A DNA stretch of 64,000 nucleotides from Methylobacterium longum (GTDB lineage Bacteria; Pseudomonadota; Alphaproteobacteria; Rhizobiales; Beijerinckiaceae): positions 1 to 64,000 of the forward strand of contig NZ_BPQS01000003.1 of NCBI RefSeq assembly GCF_022179385.1, given 5' to 3'. The notes under the pieces are model-generated. The model was not told where the DNA came from and made no database searches. It saw nothing but the letters and a program-made list of their open reading frames with translations. Positions 1-8,915 of this stretch are shown here, piece after piece (position 1 is the stretch's first letter; each line of letters begins with the position of its first letter). A program made the translations under genes and the position numbers.

Positions 1-796
1 TGATCGCCGCAAGGCGATGCTCGAGGACATCGCGATCCTGACCAAGGGCCAGATGATCGCCGAGGATCTCGGCATCAAGCTCGAGAACGTGACGCTCCCG
101 ATGCTCGGCCGCGCCAAGCGCGTCCGCATCGACAAGGAGAACACCACGATCATCGACGGCGTCGGCGAGAAGTCCGACATCGAGGGCCGGATCGCGCAGA
201 TCAAGGCGCAGATCGAGGAGACCACCTCGGACTACGATCGTGAGAAGCTGCAGGAGCGTCTGGCCAAGCTCGCGGGCGGCGTCGCGGTGATCCGCGTCGG
301 CGGCGCGACCGAGGTCGAGGTCAAGGAGAAGAAGGACCGCGTCGACGACGCCCTCAACGCCACCCGCGCGGCGGTCGAGGAAGGCATCGTCCCCGGCGGC
401 GGCACCGCGCTGCTGCGCGCCAAGAAGGCGGTCGCCGAGCTGAAGTCCGACATCCCGGACGTCCAGGCCGGCATCAAGATCGTGCTTAAGGCCCTCGAGG
501 CCCCGATCCGTCAGATCGCCCAGAACGCGGGCGTCGAAGGCTCGATCGTGGTCGGCAAGATCACCGACAACACGAGCTCCGAGACCTACGGCTTCAACGC
601 CCAGACCGAAGAGTACGTCGACATGATCCAGGCCGGCATCGTCGACCCGGCCAAGGTCGTCCGCACCGCCCTTCAGGACGCGGCTTCCGTGGCCGGCCTC
701 CTGGTGACCACCGAGGCGATGGTCGCCGACGCGCCGAAGAAGGACAGCCCCGCTCCGGCGATGCCGGGCGGCGGCATGGGCGGCATGGACTTCTAA
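1..796 (+). CDS. groEL: Chaperonin GroEL, C-terminal part (5' end outside window)
   Basis: This is the last 265 or so residues of the 60-kDa chaperonin that folds proteins inside a double-ring ATP-driven chamber with GroES. The reading frame is already open at base 2 ([14 protein letters not shown]), which is the standard GroEL segment about halfway through the protein, so the gene is cut by the window edge and not truncated in the genome. The conserved [16 protein letters not shown] segment of the equatorial domain is present, and the protein ends in the typical Gly/Met-rich tail [12 protein letters not shown] rho-independent terminator follows directly. Several groEL copies are usual in this bacterial group, so which paralogue this is cannot be told from here. 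Confidence 0.97.
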   Translation, partial: DRRKAMLEDIAILTKGQMIAEDLGIKLENVTLPMLGRAKRVRIDKENTTIIDGVGEKSDIEGRIAQIKAQIEETTSDYDREKLQERLAKLAGGVAVIRVGGATEVEVKEKKDRVDDALNATRAAVEEGIVPGGGTALLRAKKAVAELKSDIPDVQAGIKIVLKALEAPIRQIAQNAGVEGSIVVGKITDNTSSETYGFNAQTEEYVDMIQAGIVDPAKVVRTALQDAASVAGLLVTTEAMVADAPKKDSPAPAMPGGGMGGMDF

Positions 797-820
797 GTCC
801 AGTCACCTGTCGAGACGAGG

Positions 821-852
821 AAGGGGGTCGCCGGAAGGCGGCCCCTTTTCTT
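821..852 (+). terminator. Rho-independent terminator of groEL
   Basis: A GC-rich stem (AAGGGGGTCGCC, loop GGAA, GGCGGCCCCTT) begins 25 bases after the groEL stop codon and runs into a short T-rich tail (TTTTCTT). The position and shape fit an intrinsic terminator closing the groESL operon. Confidence 0.8.
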
Positions 853-1506
853 ATGAGAACGACCCGACGCTCAAGCCGGCGAAGGCGAGACCGAAAGGAA
901 CGGCAAGCGTGGCTCGGCCGATCGGAACCGGAAGGCGGTGAAGACGCGGTGCCAGATGCCGCCATCACCTGCACTTCTGTATCGAAGTCGAGCCCTGATC
1001 TTCCCGACATCGGATTGTGCCGAGTAGGGGCTGGTCAGGCTTATGTTTTCAGATTTGAGGATCGCAGCATCAAGTGCGGCGTGGTCTGCTGCGTTTCCAT
1101 CTGGCCGAACGACGGCCCGCCCGCTGCACGACTGGTTTTAGTTCCAGGCCGCGCTTCTTCGGCCGCCGAACCCCTGAACAGACGGGGCGGCAATGTCCGA
1201 TACGGTACAGGCTGTGTCGTGTCTGGGGGCGAGCATGCACCGAGGTGCCCCTCGCAGGGCCGCGTCTCAAGATCGTCTGTGCCGGACCATCTCGCCACGC
1301 CGACAGGCTGTGGTGGGGCCAAAGGTCATGTGCCGGATGGATCCCCCGAACCGCCCGGATCCGGCTTCATCCCGAGCGACGGGATCAGACTGCCCCGCCG
1401 GTGTCGCGCGTGACGCGTTCAGAGCGCCACGCTTCGCCGCGCTGACCGGTGAGTGGACCGCGACGAGGGCAGAGCCGCTCACCGCGGGCGGGCCGAGGTA
1501 CGGACA
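853..1506. other. Intergenic stretch without a supported gene
   Basis: Between the groEL terminator and the fae terminator I see only short overlapping open frames on both strands. These are what high-GC DNA gives by chance. Their translations are rich in Arg, Pro and Gly, show no motif and have no convincing ribosome binding site. No repeat, tRNA or mobile-element end was recognised. Confidence 0.6.
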
Positions 1507-1540
1507 ACAAAAAACGGGACGGCTTGCGCCGTCCCGTTCG
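1507..1540 (-). terminator. Rho-independent terminator of fae
   Basis: Read on the minus strand, a perfect 11-bp stem (AACGGGACGGC and its complement, 1513-1523 and 1528-1538) is followed by an uninterrupted run of T residues. This is a strong intrinsic terminator about 100 bases after the fae stop codon. It fits a short, very abundant monocistronic fae message. Confidence 0.9.
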
Positions 1541-1636
1541 AGATTGGACCTATCGGCCTAAGAAGATCGAAGCCAGTCGCTGGAGCAGGCCCCGCGGTGC
1601 GGGCGGAGGCGCGCTCTGCCCAGGACCGTCCCCGAT

Positions 1637-2149
1637 CTAAGCGTTGGCGGCGAAGGGGTGCTGCGCGGAGTTGCGCTGCTCGGTGACGGTCGAGGCCTTC
1701 GGCTCGCCGTTGACGGCGCGCTGGATCGACAGCTTGGTCGCCTCGTAGTTGTACTTCTGGATCTTGGCGTCGTCGGCCGCCTCCCAGTGGATGAACACGC
1801 CGACCAGGATGAACAGGTCGTCGGCCTCGTCCGCCGGAATGATGCCCTCAGCCACCGCGTCCTGCACGGCCTTGGCAACGCCGTGCTGGGCCGGGCCGAA
1901 CATCTGGACGGCCTGACGGGCGTCGTTGATGGTGACCTTGTTGAACATCAGGGTGTTCGGCTTGCACGGCAGGTTCGGCGCGATGACCGCGAGCAGGCTG
2001 GTGAAGCCATGCTTGTTGTTCACGAGGCCGTTGCAGAAAGCCGACTCGGCCGGCGAACCGCGCGGTCCGATGATGAGATCGATGTGGGCGACCTCGTTGC
2101 CGTCGCCGACGAGTGCTTCGCCGACCTGAACCTTGGTGATCTTCGCCAT
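1637..2149 (-). CDS. fae: Formaldehyde-activating enzyme (5,6,7,8-tetrahydromethanopterin hydro-lyase)
   Basis: Fae condenses formaldehyde with tetrahydromethanopterin to methylene-H4MPT in the cytoplasm. It is the entry step of formaldehyde oxidation and detoxification and one of the most abundant proteins in methylotrophs. The 170-residue length is that of the family. The N-terminus [17 protein letters not shown] and the conserved active-site His22 (in [13 protein letters not shown]) are visible. The start at 2149 is chosen because a GGGAGA ribosome binding site precedes it and the upstream in-frame extension is not conserved-looking. The gene lies 237 bases downstream of orf7 with its own terminator, so it probably has its own promoter in 2150-2386. 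A possible -10 TAGAAA lies on the minus strand at 2344-2349. Confidence 0.97.
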   Translation of the reverse strand: MAKITKVQVGEALVGDGNEVAHIDLIIGPRGSPAESAFCNGLVNNKHGFTSLLAVIAPNLPCKPNTLMFNKVTINDARQAVQMFGPAQHGVAKAVQDAVAEGIIPADEADDLFILVGVFIHWEAADDAKIQKYNYEATKLSIQRAVNGEPKASTVTEQRNSAQHPFAANA

Positions 2150-2386
2150 TCGGTGTCTCTCCCTGGATTCCGAAAAAGAGCCGCGCGCCGGGCGGTGCCG
2201 CGGCCGGGAAGCCATCCTTGTTATCGGCGCCCGACCATGCCGGCCGAGCCGGATGGGCCGAGCCGGTTGGGCCGGACAGCGCGGCGGACCCTACAGCGGG
2301 GCCCTGCGGCTCACAACCCGCGCAAGGCCCTGACACGAAGGAATTTCTATCCTCCGGTCTGAGGAACCGCGGAACCCGCGCGCGGT

Positions 2387-3220
2387 TCAGGCCAATCGTG
2401 CGCCGGCGGTTGCGAGGGCGTCCCAGAATAGGGTCGCGACCGTGAAATCCGCGCTCGTGCCGGGGTTGAGGCCGCGCGCCTTCAACGTCGTGTCCAGGGC
2501 GAGAAGCCGCTCGACCGGCTTGGCCGCGAGATCCAGCCCCGCCAGGGCCGCTTCGGCCTCGCGACGGACGGAATCCGCCACGTCCGCCCCTGCCTTGCGA
2601 GCGATATGGCTGTCCGGCACCCATCGCAGATAGGCGAGATGGACCGCGGTGGTGCACCAAGCCGGATCGAGCCCCTGGCTCCGCGCCGCATGCAGCGCCG
2701 GGAGGCCGATCTCGGTCACGTCGGCGAAGCCGTTGACGAAGGCGCGCGCGATGCGGTCCCGATCCGCGGCTTCCGCCATCGCGCTCATCAGGGAGGTCGG
2801 CGCTGCGGCGGCGACGTCGTGCTTACCGGCCCGGCCCAGACCGCCGGGGTTGGCGAGGCGGATCGCGGCGTAGACGGCCTCCGCATCCGTGCTGTCCAGG
2901 CTACCGAGAACCGCCGATACGGAGGCTCCCCCTTCGGCCGCGACGGCCAGGGGGGCGCAGAGGAGCAGGATGCCGAGATTGGTGTTCTGGCCTGCCGCCG
3001 CCATCGTCGCGGCGACGCCGCCGTGGACGCGCGCACCGACGCCCGCCCCCGCCTGCGCCAGGGCCGGGGCCGACACGTCGGCGCTGGTGATGAAGTCGGC
3101 CACCACCATGCGGTGGCCGGCGGCGAAGGCATGAACGTTGCCGGGCTTGAGGGCGTCGAGCTCCGCCAGGCAGGCGGCCCGATAGAACGAGCGGATCCGC
3201 GCGGGGGCGAGCGCGGTCAT
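2387..3220 (-). CDS. orf7: CitG/MdcB-like protein of the H4MPT cluster (Orf7)
   Basis: This 277-residue protein resembles triphosphoribosyl-dephospho-CoA synthases (CitG/MdcB family). Visible features are a PGNVHAFAAGHRM segment near the N-terminus and the family's long alpha-helical, Ala-rich build. In methylotrophs the orthologue sits in the H4MPT gene cluster and is reported to be needed for C1 growth. Its reaction is not established, and transfer of a phosphoribosyl-type group to a cofactor precursor is an inference from the family. The start codon overlaps the orf5 stop by four bases (ATGA, 3217-3220), so translation is coupled. A longer open frame upstream was rejected for that reason. 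Confidence 0.85.
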   Translation of the reverse strand: MTALAPARIRSFYRAACLAELDALKPGNVHAFAAGHRMVVADFITSADVSAPALAQAGAGVGARVHGGVAATMAAAGQNTNLGILLLCAPLAVAAEGGASVSAVLGSLDSTDAEAVYAAIRLANPGGLGRAGKHDVAAAAPTSLMSAMAEAADRDRIARAFVNGFADVTEIGLPALHAARSQGLDPAWCTTAVHLAYLRWVPDSHIARKAGADVADSVRREAEAALAGLDLAAKPVERLLALDTTLKARGLNPGTSADFTVATLFWDALATAGARLA

Positions 3221-4125
3221 GCCACCACGAGCCGGGGACGGCTCGCGCCGCGGACGGCGGACAGGAAGCCGCGCACCACGGCCGCCGCGATGTCGGCTTC
3301 GCAGACGGTCTGCAGTCCCGACCAAGCCGGCATAGAATTGACTTCCAGGATCGAGAAGCTGCCCTCCCCGTCCTCCACGAGATCGACGCCGGAATAATCG
3401 ACCCCGACCGCGGCGGCCGCGGCTTCGGCGAGCTCAGCCGCCACCCGCGGCATCGCCCAGGTCAGCGGACGCCCCCCGCGATGAACGTTGGTGATCCACC
3501 CGTCCCCCTCGCGGATCATGCCGGCGATCGCCCGCCCGTCGCAGACGAAGACCCGGTAGTCGCGCCAGAGTCCGTCGTGGCGCGGAACGTAGCGCTGGAG
3601 GTAGTAGACCCGTGCCACCGCCTCCTCGTCCGGAAGATCCTCCGGCCGCTCGATCAGCGCGAGACCCTCGCCCTGCGACCCGAACAGGGGCTTGAGGACG
3701 AGGGGCGCGCCCGGACGCGCCTCGTCGGCGACCAGGGCCGCGGCGGCCTCGCGCTTCGAGAACACCCAGGTGGCCGGCGTCGGAAGGCCGGCGCGGGCGA
3801 TAAGGAGCGAGGTGGCCGCCTTGTCGACGGAGCGCTCGATGGCGGTCGGCGTGTTCCAGACGGTGACGCCTGCGGCGACGAGGGCGTGCAGCACGCCGAG
3901 GCGCATCGTCGTGGCCTCGAAGGTGCCGCCCGCGATCGTCCGCATCAGCACGCCGTCCGGCAGCGTATCCAGAAAGCCCGGCACCCGCAGGGGCTCGCCG
4001 CCACCCGTCACAACGGCCACATCGGCGAGCGAGAACAGCACCGGCTCGACCCCCTGCGCGCGCAGCGCCGCGAGCAGCCGGTTCTTGTGCCAAGTGCCGT
4101 TATCGGCCGCGAGCCCGATGCGCAT
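3217..4125 (-). CDS. orf5: RimK-type ATP-grasp ligase of the H4MPT cluster (Orf5)
   Basis: This 302-residue ATP-grasp protein belongs to the RimK-like group, which joins carboxylates to amines using ATP. The glycine-rich ATP loop (LKPLFGSQGEG), a basic strand (LQRYVPRHDGLWRDYRVFV) and the metal-binding C-terminal strand SILEVNSMPAWSGL are all present. The family includes MptN, which adds glutamate to methanopterin, and other cofactor glutamate ligases. A glutamyl ligase for dephospho-H4MPT or methylofuran is therefore plausible but inferred. It is the second-last gene of the minus-strand cluster, 189 bases after mch and overlapping orf7 by four bases. Confidence 0.85.
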   Translation of the reverse strand: MRIGLAADNGTWHKNRLLAALRAQGVEPVLFSLADVAVVTGGGEPLRVPGFLDTLPDGVLMRTIAGGTFEATTMRLGVLHALVAAGVTVWNTPTAIERSVDKAATSLLIARAGLPTPATWVFSKREAAAALVADEARPGAPLVLKPLFGSQGEGLALIERPEDLPDEEAVARVYYLQRYVPRHDGLWRDYRVFVCDGRAIAGMIREGDGWITNVHRGGRPLTWAMPRVAAELAEAAAAAVGVDYSGVDLVEDGEGSFSILEVNSMPAWSGLQTVCEADIAAAVVRGFLSAVRGASRPRLVVA

Positions 4126-4254
4126 TGGGGGTCCTGATCGTCAAGGCCGTGGCCGGCCTGAATCGGAGGCGAAGCGAGGAGGTGCGGCGGGCCGATGGAC
4201 GAATCCGCTCCCGCCCCGAGGCGGGGAAGGGAGAGAGGCGGAGCAGCTCACGCC

Positions 4255-4303
4255 GGATCCCCGATGGCCGGGGCCACCGGCCGCGCCGCCGGCCACCGGA
4301 TCC
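4255..4303 (-). repeat. Intercistronic stem-loop between mch and orf5
   Basis: A 7-bp inverted repeat TGGCCGG/CCGGCCA (4265-4271 and 4289-4295) is flanked by two GGATCC hexamers (4255-4260 and 4298-4303) that can pair with one another. It lies just after the mch stop codon on the minus strand and has no T-run. It could protect the 3' end of mch mRNA or reduce read-through into orf5. Confidence 0.35.
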
Positions 4304-4314
4304 CCACCCGCTCG

Positions 4315-5289
4315 TCAGGCGAAGGATGCGTCCACCAGCGTCGGCTCCAAGCGACCGCCGCGATAGGTAGCCCCCGAGCGTATCGACGTGACGATCGCCT
4401 CGGCCGGCGAGAACAGGGCGCCGTCGATCTTGTAGAAATCGCCGTTCACCCGGGCGAAGATGTCGGCGAAGGGCGCGCCGTGGTCGCTCGACGTCGTGGA
4501 GGGCAGCTGCTCGGCGAGCTGCTTGGCGTCCGCATCGTCGGCATCCACGAACAGTTGAACGCGCCCGCCATAGATGATCGCGTCGTTGGTGCGACCCATC
4601 GCCTTGATGAAGTCAGGATGCGGGGGCGACAGCGGCGCGGAGCCGATCCCGTCCACGATGGCGTGCAGGTCGAAGCCGACCGTGTGGGCCTTGTGGAGGG
4701 CAACCTCGAGCACGCGGGCCACGACCTGAGTGGAGCCGGCGAGGCTTTGGGTCGGGGCAAAGATGAAGGTCAGGTCCTCGGGTCGTAGGCCGCAAGCCTC
4801 GGCGACCTTGGCGACCACGCTCTCCGGCGGCCCGCCGGCCGCCTCGAGAACGAGGGCGGTCCCGGTGGCGGAGTCGCGGAAGCCGAGTTCCTTGTACAGA
4901 TCTTCCACGGCGGCGACCGCCCGGCCGGGCCCCGAGCCCAGGGCGAAGAAGCCGGAATCGCCGGCTTCGTCGGCGAGGCTCCAGCCCGCGTACTGGCTCC
5001 CCAGGCAGGCGAGGACCGGGTCGGCGGAGTGGACCGTCACCGAGTAGGGCCAGGAGGCGATCGGACCGGTCGGCGCGATCGTCACGGTGCCGAGGCCGCC
5101 GAGGCAGATCTCGGCGATGCGTCGGCCCGCCTCGATCGAGCCTCTGGCCTGGGCGCCGGCATCGACCATCCGGGCGCCGCCCGCATCCTGTGACACGGAG
5201 AGCCGCAGGGTTGCGGCGTCGGCCACGAGACGCTCGACCAGCGGCGCCGAGAGGGCATTGATGCTGGGATAGGATTGGCTGGCACTCAT
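4315..5289 (-). CDS. mch: Methenyl-H4MPT cyclohydrolase
   Basis: Mch interconverts methenyl-H4MPT and formyl-H4MPT, the third step from formaldehyde to formate. The 324-residue protein is colinear with the archaeal-type cyclohydrolase family, beginning [21 protein letters not shown]. It contains the family's GSQYAGWSL and glycine-rich GSGPGRA segments. The start is set by a TGATG junction: the ATG at 5289 shares one base with the orfY stop, which signals translational coupling. A longer open frame upstream lies inside orfY and was rejected. It is flanked by mtdB-orfY upstream and orf5-orf7 downstream. Confidence 0.96.
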   Translation of the reverse strand: MSASQSYPSINALSAPLVERLVADAATLRLSVSQDAGGARMVDAGAQARGSIEAGRRIAEICLGGLGTVTIAPTGPIASWPYSVTVHSADPVLACLGSQYAGWSLADEAGDSGFFALGSGPGRAVAAVEDLYKELGFRDSATGTALVLEAAGGPPESVVAKVAEACGLRPEDLTFIFAPTQSLAGSTQVVARVLEVALHKAHTVGFDLHAIVDGIGSAPLSPPHPDFIKAMGRTNDAIIYGGRVQLFVDADDADAKQLAEQLPSTTSSDHGAPFADIFARVNGDFYKIDGALFSPAEAIVTSIRSGATYRGGRLEPTLVDASFA

Positions 5290-6437
5290 CACAGGGCTTC
5301 CTCGGGGTGTGTTGTCATCGCCGCGCAGATGACCCGCAAGCGCGCCATCCGCGTTTCCAACAGGGCGAGCACCTCCGCCCGGTCCACGCCTTCGGCCAGC
5401 ACCGTGCAGAGCGGCGCGTCGCGGCGGACGACCGTGCCAGGGCACGGGCGGTCACGCACGTAGTCCGGCCAGTCGAGGTCCGGGACAGGCGCAAGCTCCT
5501 GGTCCGCGTAACAGATCTGTGCGGCCGCCGCACCCGCCGGTTGCGGGCCGGGATCCGGCATCGTGCCCAGGCAGGCCGCGATGTGGGCGGTCAGCAGCGG
5601 TGTTGCGAACCGGTCCAGGATGTCGAGCGTCGCGCCCGGCCGGGGATTGATCTCGGTCAGCCACCAGTCGGTGCCGTCGACCAGGACATCGGCGCTGCCG
5701 AGGCCGCGCAGCCCGGTCGCGGCCACGATCCGCTCGGTCCCGGCGGCGATCGTCGCCATTAAGCCGGGGGCGAGCGGCGCCGCCTCGCCCGTGCCGCGGG
5801 CGAGCGCTCCCGCGTATCGGTAGGGCCGGACCGGCGACGGGGCGCACCATTGCTCGGTCAAGGCGAGGATGCGGAGCGTTCGGCCATCGGCGAGGAAGTT
5901 CAGGGCGTGCGGTCGTCCCGGAACACACGCCTGGAAGTAGTGAGAGGCCGGCGCCGGTCCCCGCGTGGCCGGCCGGATGTGGTTGCCGCCGCTGCCGCCT
6001 ATGCGCTTCAGCAGCCACTTCCCCGGCTCCGGCAACGGTCCCGCGGCAACCGCTGGATGGGGCACGCCGAGGCGGGTGCAGAGAGACGCGAAGGCCATGG
6101 GGTCCTTCAGCGCCGCGATGGTTCCCGCAGATGCGCCGATCAGCCTGTGCCGTTCAGCAAGGCGCGCGACGAGGTCGGGAGCATCCTCGAAGCCGCTGCC
6201 GAGGATCAGGCCGATCGCACCTCCTGCGGCTTCCGTCAGATCGTCCAGGGCGGCGCACGTGGCCTCGGCGTTCGAGGCAGCACCGAACCGCCCGGGCAGC
6301 GCCCGGTAGCCGTCCGCCAGGGCGCGTGTGTCGGAGTCGCCGAACAGATCGGCCACGAAGGGTCGCAATCCGGCGCGTCGCGCCGCCTCGGCCAGGGCGC
6401 GCCCGGCCTGGGCGGCGACCAGGATTGCGTCCGTCAT
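5289..6437 (-). CDS. orfY: ATP-grasp protein of the H4MPT cluster (OrfY)
   Basis: This 382-residue ATP-grasp-fold protein has a nucleotide-binding lysine/glycine segment ([18 protein letters not shown]) and the metal-binding [15 protein letters not shown] motif late in the protein. It is distinct from Orf5. Orthologues always accompany H4MPT-dependent formaldehyde oxidation in bacteria and are thought to act in biosynthesis of H4MPT or of methylofuran. One attractive but unproven role is a tyramine-glutamate ligase (MfnD)-like step for methylofuran. It lies 20 bases downstream of mtdB and is fused by a one-base stop/start overlap to mch. Confidence 0.85.
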   Translation of the reverse strand: MTDAILVAAQAGRALAEAARRAGLRPFVADLFGDSDTRALADGYRALPGRFGAASNAEATCAALDDLTEAAGGAIGLILGSGFEDAPDLVARLAERHRLIGASAGTIAALKDPMAFASLCTRLGVPHPAVAAGPLPEPGKWLLKRIGGSGGNHIRPATRGPAPASHYFQACVPGRPHALNFLADGRTLRILALTEQWCAPSPVRPYRYAGALARGTGEAAPLAPGLMATIAAGTERIVAATGLRGLGSADVLVDGTDWWLTEINPRPGATLDILDRFATPLLTAHIAACLGTMPDPGPQPAGAAAAQICYADQELAPVPDLDWPDYVRDRPCPGTVVRRDAPLCTVLAEGVDRAEVLALLETRMARLRVICAAMTTHPEEAL

Positions 6438-6457
6438 CCGACGGAAACTCGCAATGC

Positions 6458-7351
6458 CTAGCCGGCGATCTCGACCGCCAGGCTGTAAGCATCGCGGAAA
6501 TCGAGGCAGAGCGGCGTATCGGAGCTGAGCATCCGGTCGAAGAGGCGCCGCTGCGTCTGGTACTTGACGTTGCCGACGGCCAGCGCGCCGATGCCGACGC
6601 CCTTGCCGGCGGGCAGGGCCACGTCGACGGCGTTGACGTCGATCCCCGCGATGCCGGCCGGCGGCACGGCGTTGACGTCCGAGGCGACGAGGAGCTTCGG
6701 CGCCAATTTCAGATCCTCCGCCGTGAGGATCGGGATGCCGGCCGGCCCAGCGGAGAGGATCACGTCGGCCTCACGGATGGCGGCGCGGCGATCCTCGGGC
6801 GTGGTTCCATCCACGGCGCCCACCTCGATGCCGAAGCGCCATTTCATCGTGAAGGCGATCTTGGACACCCGCTCTTCGCCGTCATGACCGACCAACACGG
6901 TGGTTGCTCCCTCCAGGGCGCCGATCACCGCGGCCACGTAGGCGACGACGCCCGCACCGCCGAAGATGACGATGCGCTTGCCGCGGAGGTCAGTGCCGAA
7001 CTTCTGCCGCAGGGCGCGGGAGACCTGCGCCACCATGGCGGCGCCGGTGGTGAACGAGCCTGCCGGATCGGCGAAGACGTGGTTCACGAAAGGCGGCACG
7101 AAGGCCTTCTTGGCGCGATCGACCATGTCGAGGGCGTCTTCGGCGTTCTTGCCGCCGATGAAGATGCCCGTGCGGGTGCCGTCCCCCGGCGCCCGCGAGA
7201 AGATCGAATCCTGAGTCAGCGACACGACGTCGGCGAGGCTGACCTCGGCGTAGGTCACCACCGTCTCGAAGCCGGCATCGACGGCCATGTTCACGTCGAA
7301 CGGGCTCATGTGCCGGAGCGGCGTCAGCATGTGGAGGATCGAGCGGGCCAT
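6458..7351 (-). CDS. mtdB: NAD(P)-dependent methylene-H4MPT dehydrogenase
   Basis: MtdB oxidises methylene-H4MPT to methenyl-H4MPT with NAD+ or NADP+, following Fae in formaldehyde oxidation. The 297-residue protein starts MARSILHMLTPLRHMSPFDVNMA, typical of the Mtd family. A Rossmann nucleotide-binding loop GKRIVIFGGAGVVAYVAA is present near the middle, and the segment YAEVSLADVVSLTQDSIFSR is conserved. It is the second gene of the minus-strand run, 86 bases after the beta-RFAP synthase gene and 20 bases before orfY. It is MtdB and not MtdA by context and by the Fae/Mch neighbourhood; no mtdA lies in the window. Confidence 0.93.
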   Translation of the reverse strand: MARSILHMLTPLRHMSPFDVNMAVDAGFETVVTYAEVSLADVVSLTQDSIFSRAPGDGTRTGIFIGGKNAEDALDMVDRAKKAFVPPFVNHVFADPAGSFTTGAAMVAQVSRALRQKFGTDLRGKRIVIFGGAGVVAYVAAVIGALEGATTVLVGHDGEERVSKIAFTMKWRFGIEVGAVDGTTPEDRRAAIREADVILSAGPAGIPILTAEDLKLAPKLLVASDVNAVPPAGIAGIDVNAVDVALPAGKGVGIGALAVGNVKYQTQRRLFDRMLSSDTPLCLDFRDAYSLAVEIAG

Positions 7352-7437
7352 GGAATCCTCGTGCGGCGCGCGACAAGTGCGTCTGACCTCCGTCCAAACC
7401 CGGAGCCGCGGCCCGGGTCAAGTCCGGGACGCGCGGC

Positions 7438-8436
7438 TCAGGCCGGACCAGTCACCGCGGCTCCGCTGTTGCGGCCCCGGGCGATGACGAACCGGAGCTG
7501 GCCACCGCGATCGAGGCTCGCCACGACGGCGCGGGCCTCGGTTTCGGATGGCACCAGGACGAAACCGGTGGGTCCCCAGGAGGATTGGCCGTAGCCCGAC
7601 AGACCTTGTGCGGCGACGGTCTCGAGCGCCCCCGCGACCGCGGCGCTGGCGTATCGGCCGCCCTGATGGGGCGCGAAATGGTCGCCGATCAGCGTCTGGA
7701 TGCGGGTGATGCCAGCGCCGAAGCCCTGCGGCTCGGCCAGGGCCACCGCGGGCAGGACCTGCATCAGCGCGATCCGGCAGATCTCCGCTGCCTGGGCCTC
7801 GGGAAAGCGGGGCAGATCACGGAACGCCTCGACCTCGCGCGTTCCATGTACCCCGGCCATGCTGGGATCGAGGAGGAGGACGATCCGCCAGGCTTCAGGA
7901 TAGGGCAGACGCGCGATGATGGGGGGCGGCCCGCCGTCCGGCCCGCGGCCGCCATCGACGATCAGGCCGCCGTCCGTGAATGCCCGCAATCCGACGCCGG
8001 ACCGGTTACCCCGATCCAGGGTCGCCGCGAAGGCGTCCGGCGCGAACGGCTCTCCGGCGAGGCGGGCCATCGCCGCCGCGACCGCCAGGGCCAGTTGTGT
8101 CCCCGAACCGAAACCGGCATGCGCCGGGATCACCCGCTCGACCGTGACGGCGGCATTCCCCCGGTGGCGGAGATGGGCGGCGGCCGCCTCGACATAGCCG
8201 CGCACGCGTTCGGCCTCGGGCCCGGTGACGGTCGAGTTGACGGCGCGGCGGGCGGTCAGGGCGAGGGACGGCTCATCGATGGCGAGGCCAATGCTGCCGA
8301 AGCGGCGGCCGAGCCCGCCATGCAGATCCAGGAAACCGAAATGCAGCCGCGCCGGCGCCTCGACCCGCACGGCTTCGACCTCAGTCCCCTCGTTCCGCTC
8401 CGGAACCTCGCCCAACACAAATCCCTCGAATCCCAC
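7438..8436 (-). CDS. orf4: Beta-ribofuranosylaminobenzene 5'-phosphate synthase (beta-RFAP synthase, Orf4)
   Basis: This GHMP-kinase-fold enzyme catalyses the first committed step of H4MPT synthesis, joining PRPP and 4-hydroxybenzoate or p-aminobenzoate with loss of CO2 and pyrophosphate. The N-terminal signature VRVEAPARLHFGFLDLHGG and the GHMP loop HAGFGSGTQLALAVAAAMA are clear. The open frame gives 332 residues from a GTG at 8436. A GTG at 8370, with GAGG eight bases upstream, would start just before VRVEAPARLHFG and give 310 residues, and may be the true start. It is the first gene of the minus-strand cluster and faces the fhc operon across a 0.5-kb divergent promoter region. Confidence 0.92.
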   Translation of the reverse strand: MGFEGFVLGEVPERNEGTEVEAVRVEAPARLHFGFLDLHGGLGRRFGSIGLAIDEPSLALTARRAVNSTVTGPEAERVRGYVEAAAAHLRHRGNAAVTVERVIPAHAGFGSGTQLALAVAAAMARLAGEPFAPDAFAATLDRGNRSGVGLRAFTDGGLIVDGGRGPDGGPPPIIARLPYPEAWRIVLLLDPSMAGVHGTREVEAFRDLPRFPEAQAAEICRIALMQVLPAVALAEPQGFGAGITRIQTLIGDHFAPHQGGRYASAAVAGALETVAAQGLSGYGQSSWGPTGFVLVPSETEARAVVASLDRGGQLRFVIARGRNSGAAVTGPA

Positions 8437-8915
8437 AGGTCCGGCACAGCCACGGTGCGCTTGTCACACGAGGCCCGTCGGCCGGGCAACTTGGACGCGC
8501 CTCGTTCGATCCGCTCGGCGGCAACTTCCGTCCGGCGTCCGGGACGGGTCCTGCGTCGCGCCACCCCTGCGGGCGTAGGGGCCATGAAGGTGCAGCCGGG
8601 CCCTCGTTTCGGATTGGACGCAGCGCCGGCGGACCGCGATCCGGGACTCGACACGGGACGACGCTGAGCGGCGCAAACCGACCCGCGCAATCCACTTCCC
8701 GACGCACATCGCCGCCGGACCCCCTTGCCGCGATAGCCGGATGAATGCAAACCTAGGCCCGCGACGGCGCGCCGAGTTTGCCGTCCGTCCGGTCGTGCCG
8801 GGCGGGCGAGCCATTCCGATCCGGTGGGAACCCTCCCGATGAGGTGAACCCGCTTCGTCCGGTCTTACGGCCGTCGCCCGCTCCGAAACCAAGCAAGAAT
8901 GTTGCGAGAGGGAGC
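8437..8915. promoter_or_regulatory. Divergent promoter region between orf4 and fhcB
   Basis: This 479-base gap separates the two divergent arms of the H4MPT/fhc cluster and must carry the promoters for both. Open frames crossing it are Arg/Pro-rich and unsupported. A slightly more AT-rich patch lies around 8738-8760. No -35/-10 pair stands out to the eye. Confidence 0.5.

Noticed and set aside
853..1413. 186-codon frame after groEL
   Set aside because: Its composition is random-like with multiple overlapping frames of equal length, and there is no recognisable family.
6131..7594. 487-codon plus-strand frame opposite mtdB/orfY
   Set aside because: It is a shadow of mtdB and orfY coding, without motifs.
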